Part shown: positions 46,059 through 54,146 of the stretch, one piece after another
How positions within the stretch are numbered: position 1 is the stretch's first letter
How the letters are laid out: every line of letters begins with the position of its first letter
Assembly: GCA_030949985.1 (NCBI GenBank)
Contig: JAUZRX010000033.1
Coordinates: 1 to 58,496, forward strand
Direction: 5' to 3'
Origin: Acidobacteriota bacterium
GTDB lineage: Bacteria; Acidobacteriota; Polarisedimenticolia; J045
Length of the DNA stretch: 58,496 nt
Made by a program: the position numbers and the translations under genes
The notes under the pieces: model-generated
What the model was told of the DNA's origin: nothing
What the model saw: only the letters and a program-made list of their open reading frames with translations
Databases searched by the model: none

Positions 46059-47435
46059 CTATTTCCCGATGCAAAAGCGCGAAAAGATGCGCCCCAGCAG
46101 CTCTTCCGGCCCTACGGCCCCCAGAATCTCCTCGAAGGCGCCGAGGGCCCCGCGAAGTTCGGCGGCGGCCAATTCCGGAGAGGCCGGCGGGTCGAGCAGT
46201 GCCGCGGCCGCCAGCAGGCGCTGCCGGGCCGCTTCGGCGCGGCGACGATGACGCTCGGTCGCCAGGGCCACACTCTCCGGGCTGCCCACTCCCGGGGCTT
46301 GCAGGCGCCGGGCGAGCTCCCGCCGCAGGGCGTCGATCCCCTCACCGGTGAGCGAACTGATCGCCAGCGCGGGCTCGGAAGGCGGAAAGCTCCAGGGACG
46401 GTCCGCATGGGTCGCGACCACCAGCGCGGGCACGCCTTCCGGCGCCGGGGCCGGCTGGCAGGCCTCACGAATCGCGGGATTGCAGACCCGCAGCACCAGG
46501 GCCGCGACCCGCGCCGCCCCCAGGGCGCGCTCCATCCCGGCCTTCTCCGCCTGGGAGTGGCTCGGGCCGATCCCGGCGGCGTCCACCAGCACCACCGGCA
46601 GCCCTTCGATGACCACGACTTCCTCGATCAGATCCCTTGTGGTTCCCGGCTCCGACGTGACGAGCACTCTTTCCTCGCCCAGCAACCTGTTGAACAGAGA
46701 AGATTTTCCCGCGTTGGGCGGCCCCACCAGGACCACCCGCGCACCCTCCCGGATGCGCCGCGCCGATTCGGAGCGACGGGCCACCTGCTCGAGTCGAGTC
46801 GCCAACCCTCGACACCGGCCCGCCAGTCCAGCGACGGGATCGGCGAGCGCAGCCTCCTCCTCGGCGAAATCGAGACCCGCTTCCACGTCGGCCACAAGAT
46901 CCATCACATCTTCGGCAAGCGGCAGAAGCGCCCCTGAAACCTCTCCCTGGAGCTGTCGGCTGGCTACGTGAGCCTGCTCGACGCTGACCGCCTCCACCAG
47001 GTCGGCCACCGCCTCCGCCTGGGCCAGGTCGATCTTGCCGGACCGCAGGGCCTTCAAGGTGAATTCCCCCCGCTCCGCGGGACAGGCCCCCGCCTCGAGG
47101 CAAACCCGCAGCACCTCCTCCACCACCACCGGCGCGCCATGCAGCGAGATTTCGGCCAGATCCTCGCCGGTATAACTCGCGGGCGCCCGGAAGAGGGTGA
47201 CCAGGGCCCGATCGACGTCACGGCCAAGACGATCCCGCACCGGCAGGAGCAGGGGCTTCCGAGGGCGCAGGCGTCGCAAGGCCCGCCTCCCGAGCACCGC
47301 CTCGAGCACCGCGCTCGTAGCCGGCCCGGAAACCCGCACGATGGCCACGGCGCTGCGACCCGGCGGGGTTGCCCGCGCGACGATGGTGCGTCCCCGGGCA
47401 CCGGGCTCAGCGCCCCTCGATTCTCTCGCCGTCAT
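46059..47435 (-). CDS. mnmE: tRNA modification GTPase MnmE
   Basis: A 458-residue MnmE (TrmE). N-terminal folate-binding domain (TIVARATPPGRSAVAIVRVSG in part, and FTLKALRSGKIDLAQAEAV); a central GTPase with G1 GPPNAGKSS (about 219-227), a switch region EPGTTRDLI, and G3 VDAAGIG instead of DTAGIR. The G4 position reads ATHADR rather than NKxD, which is unusual. It ends in the diagnostic FCIGK, with the Cys used in tRNA modification. It is convergent with rsmG and lies near its partner mnmG. Confidence 0.93.
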   Translation of the reverse strand: MTARESRGAEPGARGRTIVARATPPGRSAVAIVRVSGPATSAVLEAVLGRRALRRLRPRKPLLLPVRDRLGRDVDRALVTLFRAPASYTGEDLAEISLHGAPVVVEEVLRVCLEAGACPAERGEFTLKALRSGKIDLAQAEAVADLVEAVSVEQAHVASRQLQGEVSGALLPLAEDVMDLVADVEAGLDFAEEEAALADPVAGLAGRCRGLATRLEQVARRSESARRIREGARVVLVGPPNAGKSSLFNRLLGEERVLVTSEPGTTRDLIEEVVVIEGLPVVLVDAAGIGPSHSQAEKAGMERALGAARVAALVLRVCNPAIREACQPAPAPEGVPALVVATHADRPWSFPPSEPALAISSLTGEGIDALRRELARRLQAPGVGSPESVALATERHRRRAEAARQRLLAAAALLDPPASPELAAAELRGALGAFEEILGAVGPEELLGRIFSRFCIGK

Positions 47436-47541
47436 GGTGGCAGGATACCCGCAACGGATCGCCGGCAAAGTCGCGGGGGAGCGGGCCGGTGGATCCGGGA
47501 CAGATTCGTGTACTCTTAGGCTCCGATTCTGGAGACAGCCC

Positions 47542-48087
47542 ATGCCTTCCCGCCCACCCGTCGCCTGGATCCTCGTCACCATCCTGGTGGCGGGCATCTT
47601 CGCCCCCCTCTTCGCCCAGCCCGCGACGGCCGCCCTCAGGGGCGTCCTGCTCGATGCCGAGGGCTTGCCGGCGGTGGCCTACCAGGTGGGCCTGCGTAGC
47701 GCCGAAGGCGACCTCTTTCTCTCCGCCCCCGCCACCATCGACGGCCATTTCAACATCAGCGACCTGCCGGCCGGCCGCTATCGCCTGGTGGCCTTCGATG
47801 AGAAGGGAGCCGAGTTCCCCGTGCTTTCCGAAGAGATCACCCTGAAACCCGGAACCGTCGAGCGCCTCGAAATTCGCATCTCCGGCACCAGCGCTCCCCC
47901 CGGACGCGCGGCCTCTTCGAGCACCGCTCCCGCCGGCGGGGCCGGACGCCACCTGGTCCAGTGGTGGAAGGGCTTCCCCCTGGCAGCCAAGGTCGGCGTC
48001 GTCGCCGTCGGTGCCTTCGCCGTCTACCAGGCCGTGGACAGCAGCGACCCTGCTCCCGAGCGCCCGGTCTCTCCCAGCGCTCCCTAG
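47542..48087 (+). CDS. Exported protein with carboxypeptidase-regulatory-like domain
   Basis: A 181-residue protein: signal peptide (residues 8-29), one beta-sandwich domain of the CarboxypepD_reg type (about 32-115; LRGVLLDAEGLPAVAYQVGL and ISDLPAGRYRLVAFDEKG), a Ser/Ala-rich linker and a C-terminal membrane helix (about 150-168). GGAG lies 9 nt upstream of the ATG. Function unknown; it is probably a periplasmic or surface anchor protein. Confidence 0.75.
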   Translation: MPSRPPVAWILVTILVAGIFAPLFAQPATAALRGVLLDAEGLPAVAYQVGLRSAEGDLFLSAPATIDGHFNISDLPAGRYRLVAFDEKGAEFPVLSEEITLKPGTVERLEIRISGTSAPPGRAASSSTAPAGGAGRHLVQWWKGFPLAAKVGVVAVGAFAVYQAVDSSDPAPERPVSPSAP

Positions 48088-48100
48088 CCCCGACCCCGTA

Positions 48101-49360
48101 GTGACCAAGGTCCTCGCTCTTGCAGGCCTGATGCTGATCGTCATCGCCGGCGCCCGGCGTCGGCCGGAGCGCTTGCGGCTGCCCGCGGGCCTCCGCCTGC
48201 TCTTCGTGACAGGCTCGGAGTTTCTCCTGGTGGGGGTACTTCTCGGGCCCCTGGGCCTCGATTTCCTCGATCAGCAGATTCTCGACACCCTCCGCCCCCT
48301 GGCGGCCATCGCCATGGGCTTCGTCGGCCTGCACTACGGACTCCAGCTCGAGGCGCGGATCCTGCGGCAGGTCCCCCTGTTCTACAACGTGGCGCCCCTG
48401 GTCCAGGCCCTCGGCGGAGCCGTGGCAGTGGGCGTGCCCGCCGGGGTTCTCTTCCATGCCGCCTATGGTCCCGGAAGAGAGTCCCTGGTCGCCTCCCTGG
48501 TCGTGGCGGCCGCCGGCGCCTGTTCGACGGTCGCTCCCCTCGACCTGCTCTCCGAAGATCGTCGCTGGGCCGCGTCACCCCTGCTGATGATGCTGCGCCA
48601 TCTTGCGGAGATGGGAGAGTTGCCGGCCCTGGCCATCTTCGGCATCGCCGTCTGCCTGCGGCCGGAAGCCAGCGTGATTCCCGGGCTCGACCTCGCCGTG
48701 CCCCTACAGTGGTTTTTTCTCGCCCTGCTGCTGGGGGTCGTCTTCGGCGGCCTTCTCGAAATACTCCCGAGGGTGGGGAAGGGGGGGACCGGCCGCCTGG
48801 TCGTAGGAGGACTCGGCGCCACTCTCTTCTTCGCCGGTGCGGCACGCTATCTCCAGCTCTCACCGCTGCTGGTCAGCCTCTTTGCCGGGATCCTGGTGGC
48901 CAACGTTCCAGGTCCCATCGATCGCCTCAGGCGCCTGGTGGCGAACACGGAGCAGCCGCTCTCCCTCTTCCTGCTGCTGCTGGCGGGAGCCAGTTGGCGG
49001 CTGGACCAGGCCGGACCCTTCGGGTCCCTGGCCCTGGTTGCGCTCTCCCTGGGCATGATCGCCCTGCGCCTGCTGGGCAAGGGAGCCGCCGGCTGGCTTC
49101 TCGCCCGAACGACCCACGCGCCCCGCAACCCGCCCGCCGGATTCGGTTTCGGACTCGTCGCCCAGGGCGGCATCTCGGCGGCCCTGGCTTTGGACTACAT
49201 GGACGCGGGCCAGAGCGCCCTGACCCCCGTGGTGGTGACGGCGATCCTGCTTTCGTTGATCCTGACGGAAATGCTGGCGCCATGGATTACCCTCCGCGTT
49301 CTGGCTGCCGCGGGAGAAGAGACCGGCCCGGCCGCCGGCAAACAGGAAAACTCGCCATGA
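48101..49360 (+). CDS. CPA2-type cation/proton antiporter homologue, first copy
   Basis: A 419-residue membrane protein with about 12 helices resembling Na+/H+ or K+/H+ exchangers. The helix expected to carry the ion-binding acidic pair reads LMMLRHLAEMGELPALA, with Glu where Asp is usual. The start is uncertain: GTG 48101 (13 bp after the preceding stop) is used, ATG 48131 is possible. The stop overlaps the ATG of the next antiporter (ATGA at 49357-49360), so the two may form a heteromer or act in sequence. Confidence 0.75.
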   Translation: MTKVLALAGLMLIVIAGARRRPERLRLPAGLRLLFVTGSEFLLVGVLLGPLGLDFLDQQILDTLRPLAAIAMGFVGLHYGLQLEARILRQVPLFYNVAPLVQALGGAVAVGVPAGVLFHAAYGPGRESLVASLVVAAAGACSTVAPLDLLSEDRRWAASPLLMMLRHLAEMGELPALAIFGIAVCLRPEASVIPGLDLAVPLQWFFLALLLGVVFGGLLEILPRVGKGGTGRLVVGGLGATLFFAGAARYLQLSPLLVSLFAGILVANVPGPIDRLRRLVANTEQPLSLFLLLLAGASWRLDQAGPFGSLALVALSLGMIALRLLGKGAAGWLLARTTHAPRNPPAGFGFGLVAQGGISAALALDYMDAGQSALTPVVVTAILLSLILTEMLAPWITLRVLAAAGEETGPAAGKQENSP

Positions 49361-50751
49361 AGGGTCCCGGTAACACCCCGGGTGACGAACAGGCCCGGGT
49401 CGCCCCCACGGCCTGGGCCCTGGCGGTCCTGCTGATGATCGGCCTGTTGATGGCCTACCTTCGCTCGCTGCCCCAGAACGCGGGCCAGGCGGGGACGACC
49501 CCCCTGGCCCTCGGCTTCCTCCTGCTCTCCGCATGGTGCGCTGGACTGCTGGTGGAAAAGCTGCGTCTGCCCAAGCTCACCGGATACATCCTCGCCGGCC
49601 TCGCGGCGGGTCCGGCTCTGACCGGGTTGATATCCGCCGAAAAACTCGTTGCCCTCCAACCGATCAACGACCTGGCCCTGACCTTCATCGCCCTGGTGGC
49701 CGGTGGCGAACTTCACTTTCCGATGGTGCGCCGCTTGTGGCGCTCGATTGCCGGCTGGATCGGAGGACAGCTCCTGCTCACCCCCCTGGTGGTCGGCGGG
49801 GGCCTGTTTCTGATCGCCCCCTGGCTCCCCGGCGAGATGGGGGGGCTGGAGCTGGCGGCGCTGGCGATCGTGCTGTCCGCCATCAGCCTGGCCCGCTCAC
49901 CGGCGGCCACGGTGGCGGTGATCAACGAGGCCGAGGCCAAGGGACCCTTCACCGAAACCGTGATGGCCACCACCATCACCCTCGACACCCTGGTGGTGCT
50001 GATCTTCGCCGTGGCCGTCGCCGTGGCCGAAAAGCTGACCACCCCGGGCGCGGGTTTCGATCTTTCCGTACTCACCAGCCTGAGCGCCGACCTGTTGCTT
50101 TCCATTCTCCTCGGCGGCGCGGTGGGGTGCGGGGTTCTGCTGGTGATGCGGACCTTCCGCATCGACCTGCCCATTCTTCTCGCCGGCATCGCCTACCTGA
50201 TCACGCGGCTCTCCCGCGAGGCCTCGCTGTGGCTCGCCGACAACTTCGATACCCACCTCCACCTCGAACCCCTGCTGATGGGCCTGACCGCCGGCATCGT
50301 CGTTCAGAACCTCTCCCGCCGGGGCCACGTCTTCACCGAGAATCTCGAGCGCATCGCTCCGCCGATCTATGTCGCGTTCTTCGCCCTGACGGGGGCCGGG
50401 CTCGATCTCGATGCCCTGACCACGTCATGGCTGCTGGCCGTCTCCCTCGTGCTGCTGCGCATGGCGGGGCTCTTCGTCGGCGCCTGGGGAGGCAGCGCCG
50501 CGGCCGGTGATCCGCGGATTTGGCGCTCGCTGGCCGGCTGGACCGCCATCAGCCAGGCGGGAGTCAGCCTCGGCCTGGCCGCCGAGCTGGGGCGCCGCTT
50601 CCCGCAATGGGGAGCGACGGTGGTCGCGCCCCTGATCGCCGCGATCGCCATCAACCAGATCGTCGGCCCCGTACTCCTCGTCCGCTCACTGCGGCGGGCC
50701 GGAGAGAGCCACGAGCATCCCCTCGAACCCGAAGAAAGCGACATTCTATAA
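49357..50751 (+). CDS. CPA2-type cation/proton antiporter, second copy
   Basis: A 464-residue membrane protein with 12-13 helices. Conserved features are clear: LRLPKLTGYILAGLAAGP near the N terminus, LALTFIALVAGGELHF, and the central LSAISLARSPAATVAVINEA followed by TTITLDTLVVLIFAVAV with the Asp expected of cation exchangers. It belongs to the KefB/NapA-type antiporters. No C-terminal TrkA-N domain is present. Translation is coupled to the upstream paralogue. Confidence 0.8.
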   Translation: MKGPGNTPGDEQARVAPTAWALAVLLMIGLLMAYLRSLPQNAGQAGTTPLALGFLLLSAWCAGLLVEKLRLPKLTGYILAGLAAGPALTGLISAEKLVALQPINDLALTFIALVAGGELHFPMVRRLWRSIAGWIGGQLLLTPLVVGGGLFLIAPWLPGEMGGLELAALAIVLSAISLARSPAATVAVINEAEAKGPFTETVMATTITLDTLVVLIFAVAVAVAEKLTTPGAGFDLSVLTSLSADLLLSILLGGAVGCGVLLVMRTFRIDLPILLAGIAYLITRLSREASLWLADNFDTHLHLEPLLMGLTAGIVVQNLSRRGHVFTENLERIAPPIYVAFFALTGAGLDLDALTTSWLLAVSLVLLRMAGLFVGAWGGSAAAGDPRIWRSLAGWTAISQAGVSLGLAAELGRRFPQWGATVVAPLIAAIAINQIVGPVLLVRSLRRAGESHEHPLEPEESDIL

Positions 50752-50820
50752 ATCCGCCAGGCGCCTGCCCGAGACGGCCCAGACACCTGCCGGAGACGGC
50801 GTTGTGCCAGAAGCACAAGC

Positions 50821-50848
50821 GCACTTCTCCCTTCGCACTTCTCCCTTC
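50821..50848. repeat. 14-bp tandem duplication
   Basis: GCACTTCTCCCTTC occurs twice in perfect tandem (50821-50834 and 50835-50848), just upstream of the acyltransferase remnant. Confidence 0.8.
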
Positions 50849-50861
50849 CAAAACTCGCGAG

Positions 50862-51329
50862 GTGATCGGCCCCACGCTGAACCATCCCGGCAGGCAACCC
50901 CTGGCCATTGTCGGCACGAGCAGCTTCGGCGAAGATGCGCGCTACCACGTCGTGGCTTGCATCGAAAGCCTCGATCGCAGTCGTCGCAGCCTGCGTTTGC
51001 ACGGCATTCCCGTGCCCTGGCCCGATGAGATCGACCAGCTTCCGGCCGGGTGCCGGGGCCTGTGCGCCGTCGGCAGCCCCCGCCGTCTCGATTGCATCCG
51101 CCAGGTCCGGGAACGGAGACTGCCCTGCACCACCTCCGTGCACGCCAGTGCGCAGGTTTCGGCCAGCACACGACTCGGAGTGATGAGTCAGCACGAGAAG
51201 ACCAGTTGCCACTCCCGCGGGGGTCGGGGGGCCATGGAGGCCGACTTGCCCGGCCCGGGGGCCGGAGATGGTGACAGCTCACCGGGATCCGCCACTCGCG
51301 CTCACTGGGGACGCGCCGTGACCGGTTGA
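50862..51329 (+). pseudogene. Remnant of a NeuD/PglD-type sugar O-acyltransferase
   Basis: The frame from GTG 50862 reads PLAIVGTSSFGEDARYHVV, then LHGIPVPWPDEIDQLP and CTTSVHASAQVSASTRLG (to about 51179). This is the N-terminal PBD domain of NeuD/PglD-type enzymes up to the point where the left-handed beta-helix should begin. Beyond that the frame is unrelated sequence to 51329 and the hexapeptide repeats are missing. No good ribosome site. I read it as a truncated relic, although a short expressed domain cannot be excluded. Confidence 0.45.
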
Positions 51330-51553
51330 CATCAGGCATCCCGATCTTCAGACCCGCGACGGTTTTCCACCGGCGACCACCGGTCACCCGGAGCGGGGTC
51401 GCGCCGCCCCACTCCCCCTCCCATCGCGTCTTCCGCCAGGCCGACATCTGGGCGCCGCTCGCGGAACCCGGCCGCACGCCGGGGAGACATGCGCCCTCCG
51501 ATCACCACGCCTGGAGGAACAGGCTTCGCTCCACGGTGGGGAAGGCGCCCCCC

Positions 51554-52270
51554 TCAGCGCCGGCCACCGCCGAGCAGACCCAGGCGCATGGCCCAGTACA
51601 ACAGGGTCAAAATGGACGAAACCGCCGCCGCCACGTAGGTCATCGCCGCCGCCGACAGCATCTTGCGCGCACCGGCAAGCTCGTCGGCCGCCACGTAGCC
51701 GCCCTTCTCCAGGGCCAGCAGGGCCCGCCGGCTGGCGTCGAACTCCACCGGCAGGGTGATCAGGGTGAACAGGGTGGTCGTGGCGAACAGTCCCACCCCC
51801 AGCAGAGCCATCGTGGAGCCGAAGGCCGTGGCCACGCCCCCCATGAAGAAGGCCAGCAAAAGCACCACCATCGACAACCCGCCACCCAGGTTGGCCACCG
51901 GCACCCAGGCTGACCGGAACTTGAGCGGCGCATAGTCGTGGGCGTGCTGAATCGCGTGCCCCACCTCGTGGGCCGCGATGCCCAGGGCCGCCATGTTGGT
52001 GCCCCGGTAGACCGGCTCACTCAGGCGCAGGGTCCGGCTGCGTGGATCGTAGTGGTCGGTCATCTGACCGGGGATCGCCACGATCCGCACGTCGTCGATA
52101 CCATTTTCCCGCAGGATCGCGGCCGCTACCTGGGCCCCGCTCATGCCGCTGCGCACCGGAAGCCGGCTGTACCGCAGGTACGCCCCCTTCACCTTGGCCT
52201 GGGCCCACAGGCTCAGCAGCAATCCCGCGCCGATCACCAGCCAGTAGAGCGGATCGAAGTAGAAGTACAT
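51554..52270 (-). CDS. YugP-type membrane zinc metallopeptidase
   Basis: A 238-residue protein with an N-terminal membrane helix (FDPLYWLVIGAGLLLSLWA) and the zinc motif AAHEVGHAIQHA (HExxH, about residue 103), followed by two or three more helices. This fits the Zn_peptidase_2 (YugP) family. DHYDPRSRTLRLSEPVY is another family segment. ATG 52270 is chosen because GGGAG lies 9 nt upstream; ATG 52279 would touch the ribosome site. Physiological role unknown. Confidence 0.88.
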   Translation of the reverse strand: MYFYFDPLYWLVIGAGLLLSLWAQAKVKGAYLRYSRLPVRSGMSGAQVAAAILRENGIDDVRIVAIPGQMTDHYDPRSRTLRLSEPVYRGTNMAALGIAAHEVGHAIQHAHDYAPLKFRSAWVPVANLGGGLSMVVLLLAFFMGGVATAFGSTMALLGVGLFATTTLFTLITLPVEFDASRRALLALEKGGYVAADELAGARKMLSAAAMTYVAAAVSSILTLLYWAMRLGLLGGGRR

Positions 52271-52596
52271 CGCCATCATCTCCCGGGCCGCGGACTGCGG
52301 CGCGACTGGTTCTTAAGACCGAAACGTCCGCCGGTCAAACAGCATGACACGACTCGCCCCTCCCTACGAAAAGCCCTGGCCACCAGGCGGCCGCCACCCC
52401 GCGCCGGCCCCTCCCCGTCGTCCGCCCACCCGGGAACGATCGAAACTCCGCAGGCCCAGTCGGTTATCCCGGTCGCCCTCACGATCGCCGTGGGGCTCAC
52501 CCGCCGGAGCCTGCTATTCTCAGGGGCCGGCCCTCGAAAGCGGGGCCGAGCCGGTCCCGCGGCCCCCAGTCGGGGCCGGGACCCCGGAGACGATTC
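52271..52596. other. Intergenic region
   Basis: This 326-bp divergent gap between the zinc peptidase and pepQ shows no convincing gene, hairpin or promoter pair. Confidence 0.5.
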
Positions 52597-53946
52597 ATGA
52601 CTTCCGCCAAACTCTACCGGGCCCACCTCGAGGCGCTCGGAGGCATGCTCGAAGACGCCCTGACCCGCGCCTCCCAAAAAGGCCTGGCCCTCGATGGCGT
52701 GCTCTTCCACGCGGGCCGCGAGACCTACTACCACGCTGACGATCAGCCGGTCCCCTTCCGCGGCACGCCGCACTTCCTGCGCTGGGTTCCCCTGGCCGGC
52801 CCCGAGCACTGCGTGCTGGCCCGCCCCGGCCACCGGCCCCTGGTGATCCGGGTGGCCCCCCGGGATTTCTGGTACGAGGTGACGCCCCTGGCCGATTCCT
52901 ACTGGCAAGCGGCAGTGGAAGTGGTCGAGGTATGTCGGCTCGCCGACGCGCGGCAGTATCTCCAAGGCAGCGGCAAGCTGGCCTACGTGGGCAACTCCGC
53001 CGAAGCTGCGGAGGAGCTGGGTATTCCCACGACCCTGGTCGAACCCGAAGCCCTGATGGCCCCCCTGGCCTGGCACCGCGCAACCAAGACCGACCACGAG
53101 GTGGCCCAGATCCTTCGGGCCGCGGAAAAAGCCGCCGAGGGCCACCGGGTCGCCCGCAAGGCCTTCGAGTCGGGAGCCAGCGAGAAGGAAATCCACTGGG
53201 CCTACCTGGAAGCCGCCGGACAACTGGAGGCGGAACTTCCCTTTGCGACCATCACCGCGATCGACGAGAAAATCGCCATCCTCCATTACCAGAACAAGCG
53301 GGGCCTGGAATCAGCTCCCGGCAAGGTCTTCATGCTCGACGCCGGCGCCTCCCACGAGGGCTACGCTTCGGACATCACCCGCACCTGGGCCCGACCGGAG
53401 GCTGACGATCTCTACCGCTCTCTGCTCGCCGCCATGGACGCTCTTCAGCGGGACCTGGTGGCCATGGTCACCCCTGGTCGGCCCTACGCCGAAATCCACC
53501 TCGAAGCCCATCGCCGCACGGCCTTGCTGCTGGCGGAGACGGGCATCGTTCGCTGCAGCGCCGAGCAGGCCCTGGAGCAGGGCATCACCCGCGCCTTCCT
53601 GCCGCACGGCGTGGGGCACCACCTGGGTCTGCAGGTCCACGACCTGGGCGGACACCAGGCCGGCCCCGACGGGGGCACCGCTCCGCCCCCCGCCGAGCAC
53701 CCTTTCCTGCGCAACACCCGCACCCTCGAGCCCGGCCACGTGGTGACCATCGAACCCGGGATCTACTTCTGCGACGTTCTCCTCGACGAGCTGCGGGAGC
53801 GGCCCGAGGGCAAGAGAGTCGAGTGGAAGCTGGTCGAGCGCCTCTCCGGCCATGGCGGCGTGCGCATCGAAGACGACGTGCTGTGCACCCCGGAGGGCGC
53901 CCGCGACCTGACCCGCCCCCTGATCCAGGGGCCTCGGGGTCTCTAG
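52597..53946 (+). CDS. pepQ: Xaa-Pro dipeptidase
   Basis: A 449-residue M24 metallopeptidase that cleaves Xaa-Pro dipeptides in the cytoplasm. The five metal ligands are visible in order: DAGASHEGYASDITRTW (two Asp, about 248 and 259), HGVGHHLGLQVHD (His, about 340), TIEPGIYF (Glu, about 388) and RIEDDV (Glu, about 427). The length is close to E. coli PepQ (443). ATG has GGAGA upstream. Confidence 0.92.
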   Translation: MTSAKLYRAHLEALGGMLEDALTRASQKGLALDGVLFHAGRETYYHADDQPVPFRGTPHFLRWVPLAGPEHCVLARPGHRPLVIRVAPRDFWYEVTPLADSYWQAAVEVVEVCRLADARQYLQGSGKLAYVGNSAEAAEELGIPTTLVEPEALMAPLAWHRATKTDHEVAQILRAAEKAAEGHRVARKAFESGASEKEIHWAYLEAAGQLEAELPFATITAIDEKIAILHYQNKRGLESAPGKVFMLDAGASHEGYASDITRTWARPEADDLYRSLLAAMDALQRDLVAMVTPGRPYAEIHLEAHRRTALLLAETGIVRCSAEQALEQGITRAFLPHGVGHHLGLQVHDLGGHQAGPDGGTAPPPAEHPFLRNTRTLEPGHVVTIEPGIYFCDVLLDELRERPEGKRVEWKLVERLSGHGGVRIEDDVLCTPEGARDLTRPLIQGPRGL

Positions 53947-54034
53947 CGACCTGCGGACAAAAGTCTTCCCGACCCCCACGGCGCGCCGCGCGGCCACCGG
54001 TCACGGGCCCTCCGCGGCCTGGTCCCTGCGTTAG

Positions 54035-54072
54035 GATGGACCCCTCCATGGAAGATGGACCCCTCCATGGAA
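54035..54072. repeat. Two tandem 19-bp units, each with an inverted repeat
   Basis: GATGGACCCCTCCATGGAA is present twice in perfect tandem (54035-54053 and 54054-54072). Each unit contains ATGGA-CCCC-TCCAT. The pair lies about 75-110 bp upstream of the next gene, a position suited to an operator. Confidence 0.7.
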
Positions 54073-54146
54073 GATGAAGGAAGCCGTCTGACGCTCGGTG
54101 AAGGTGGGCCGGGCTCCCACCCGCGCCGTGCCCTGCCGGAGGTCCC

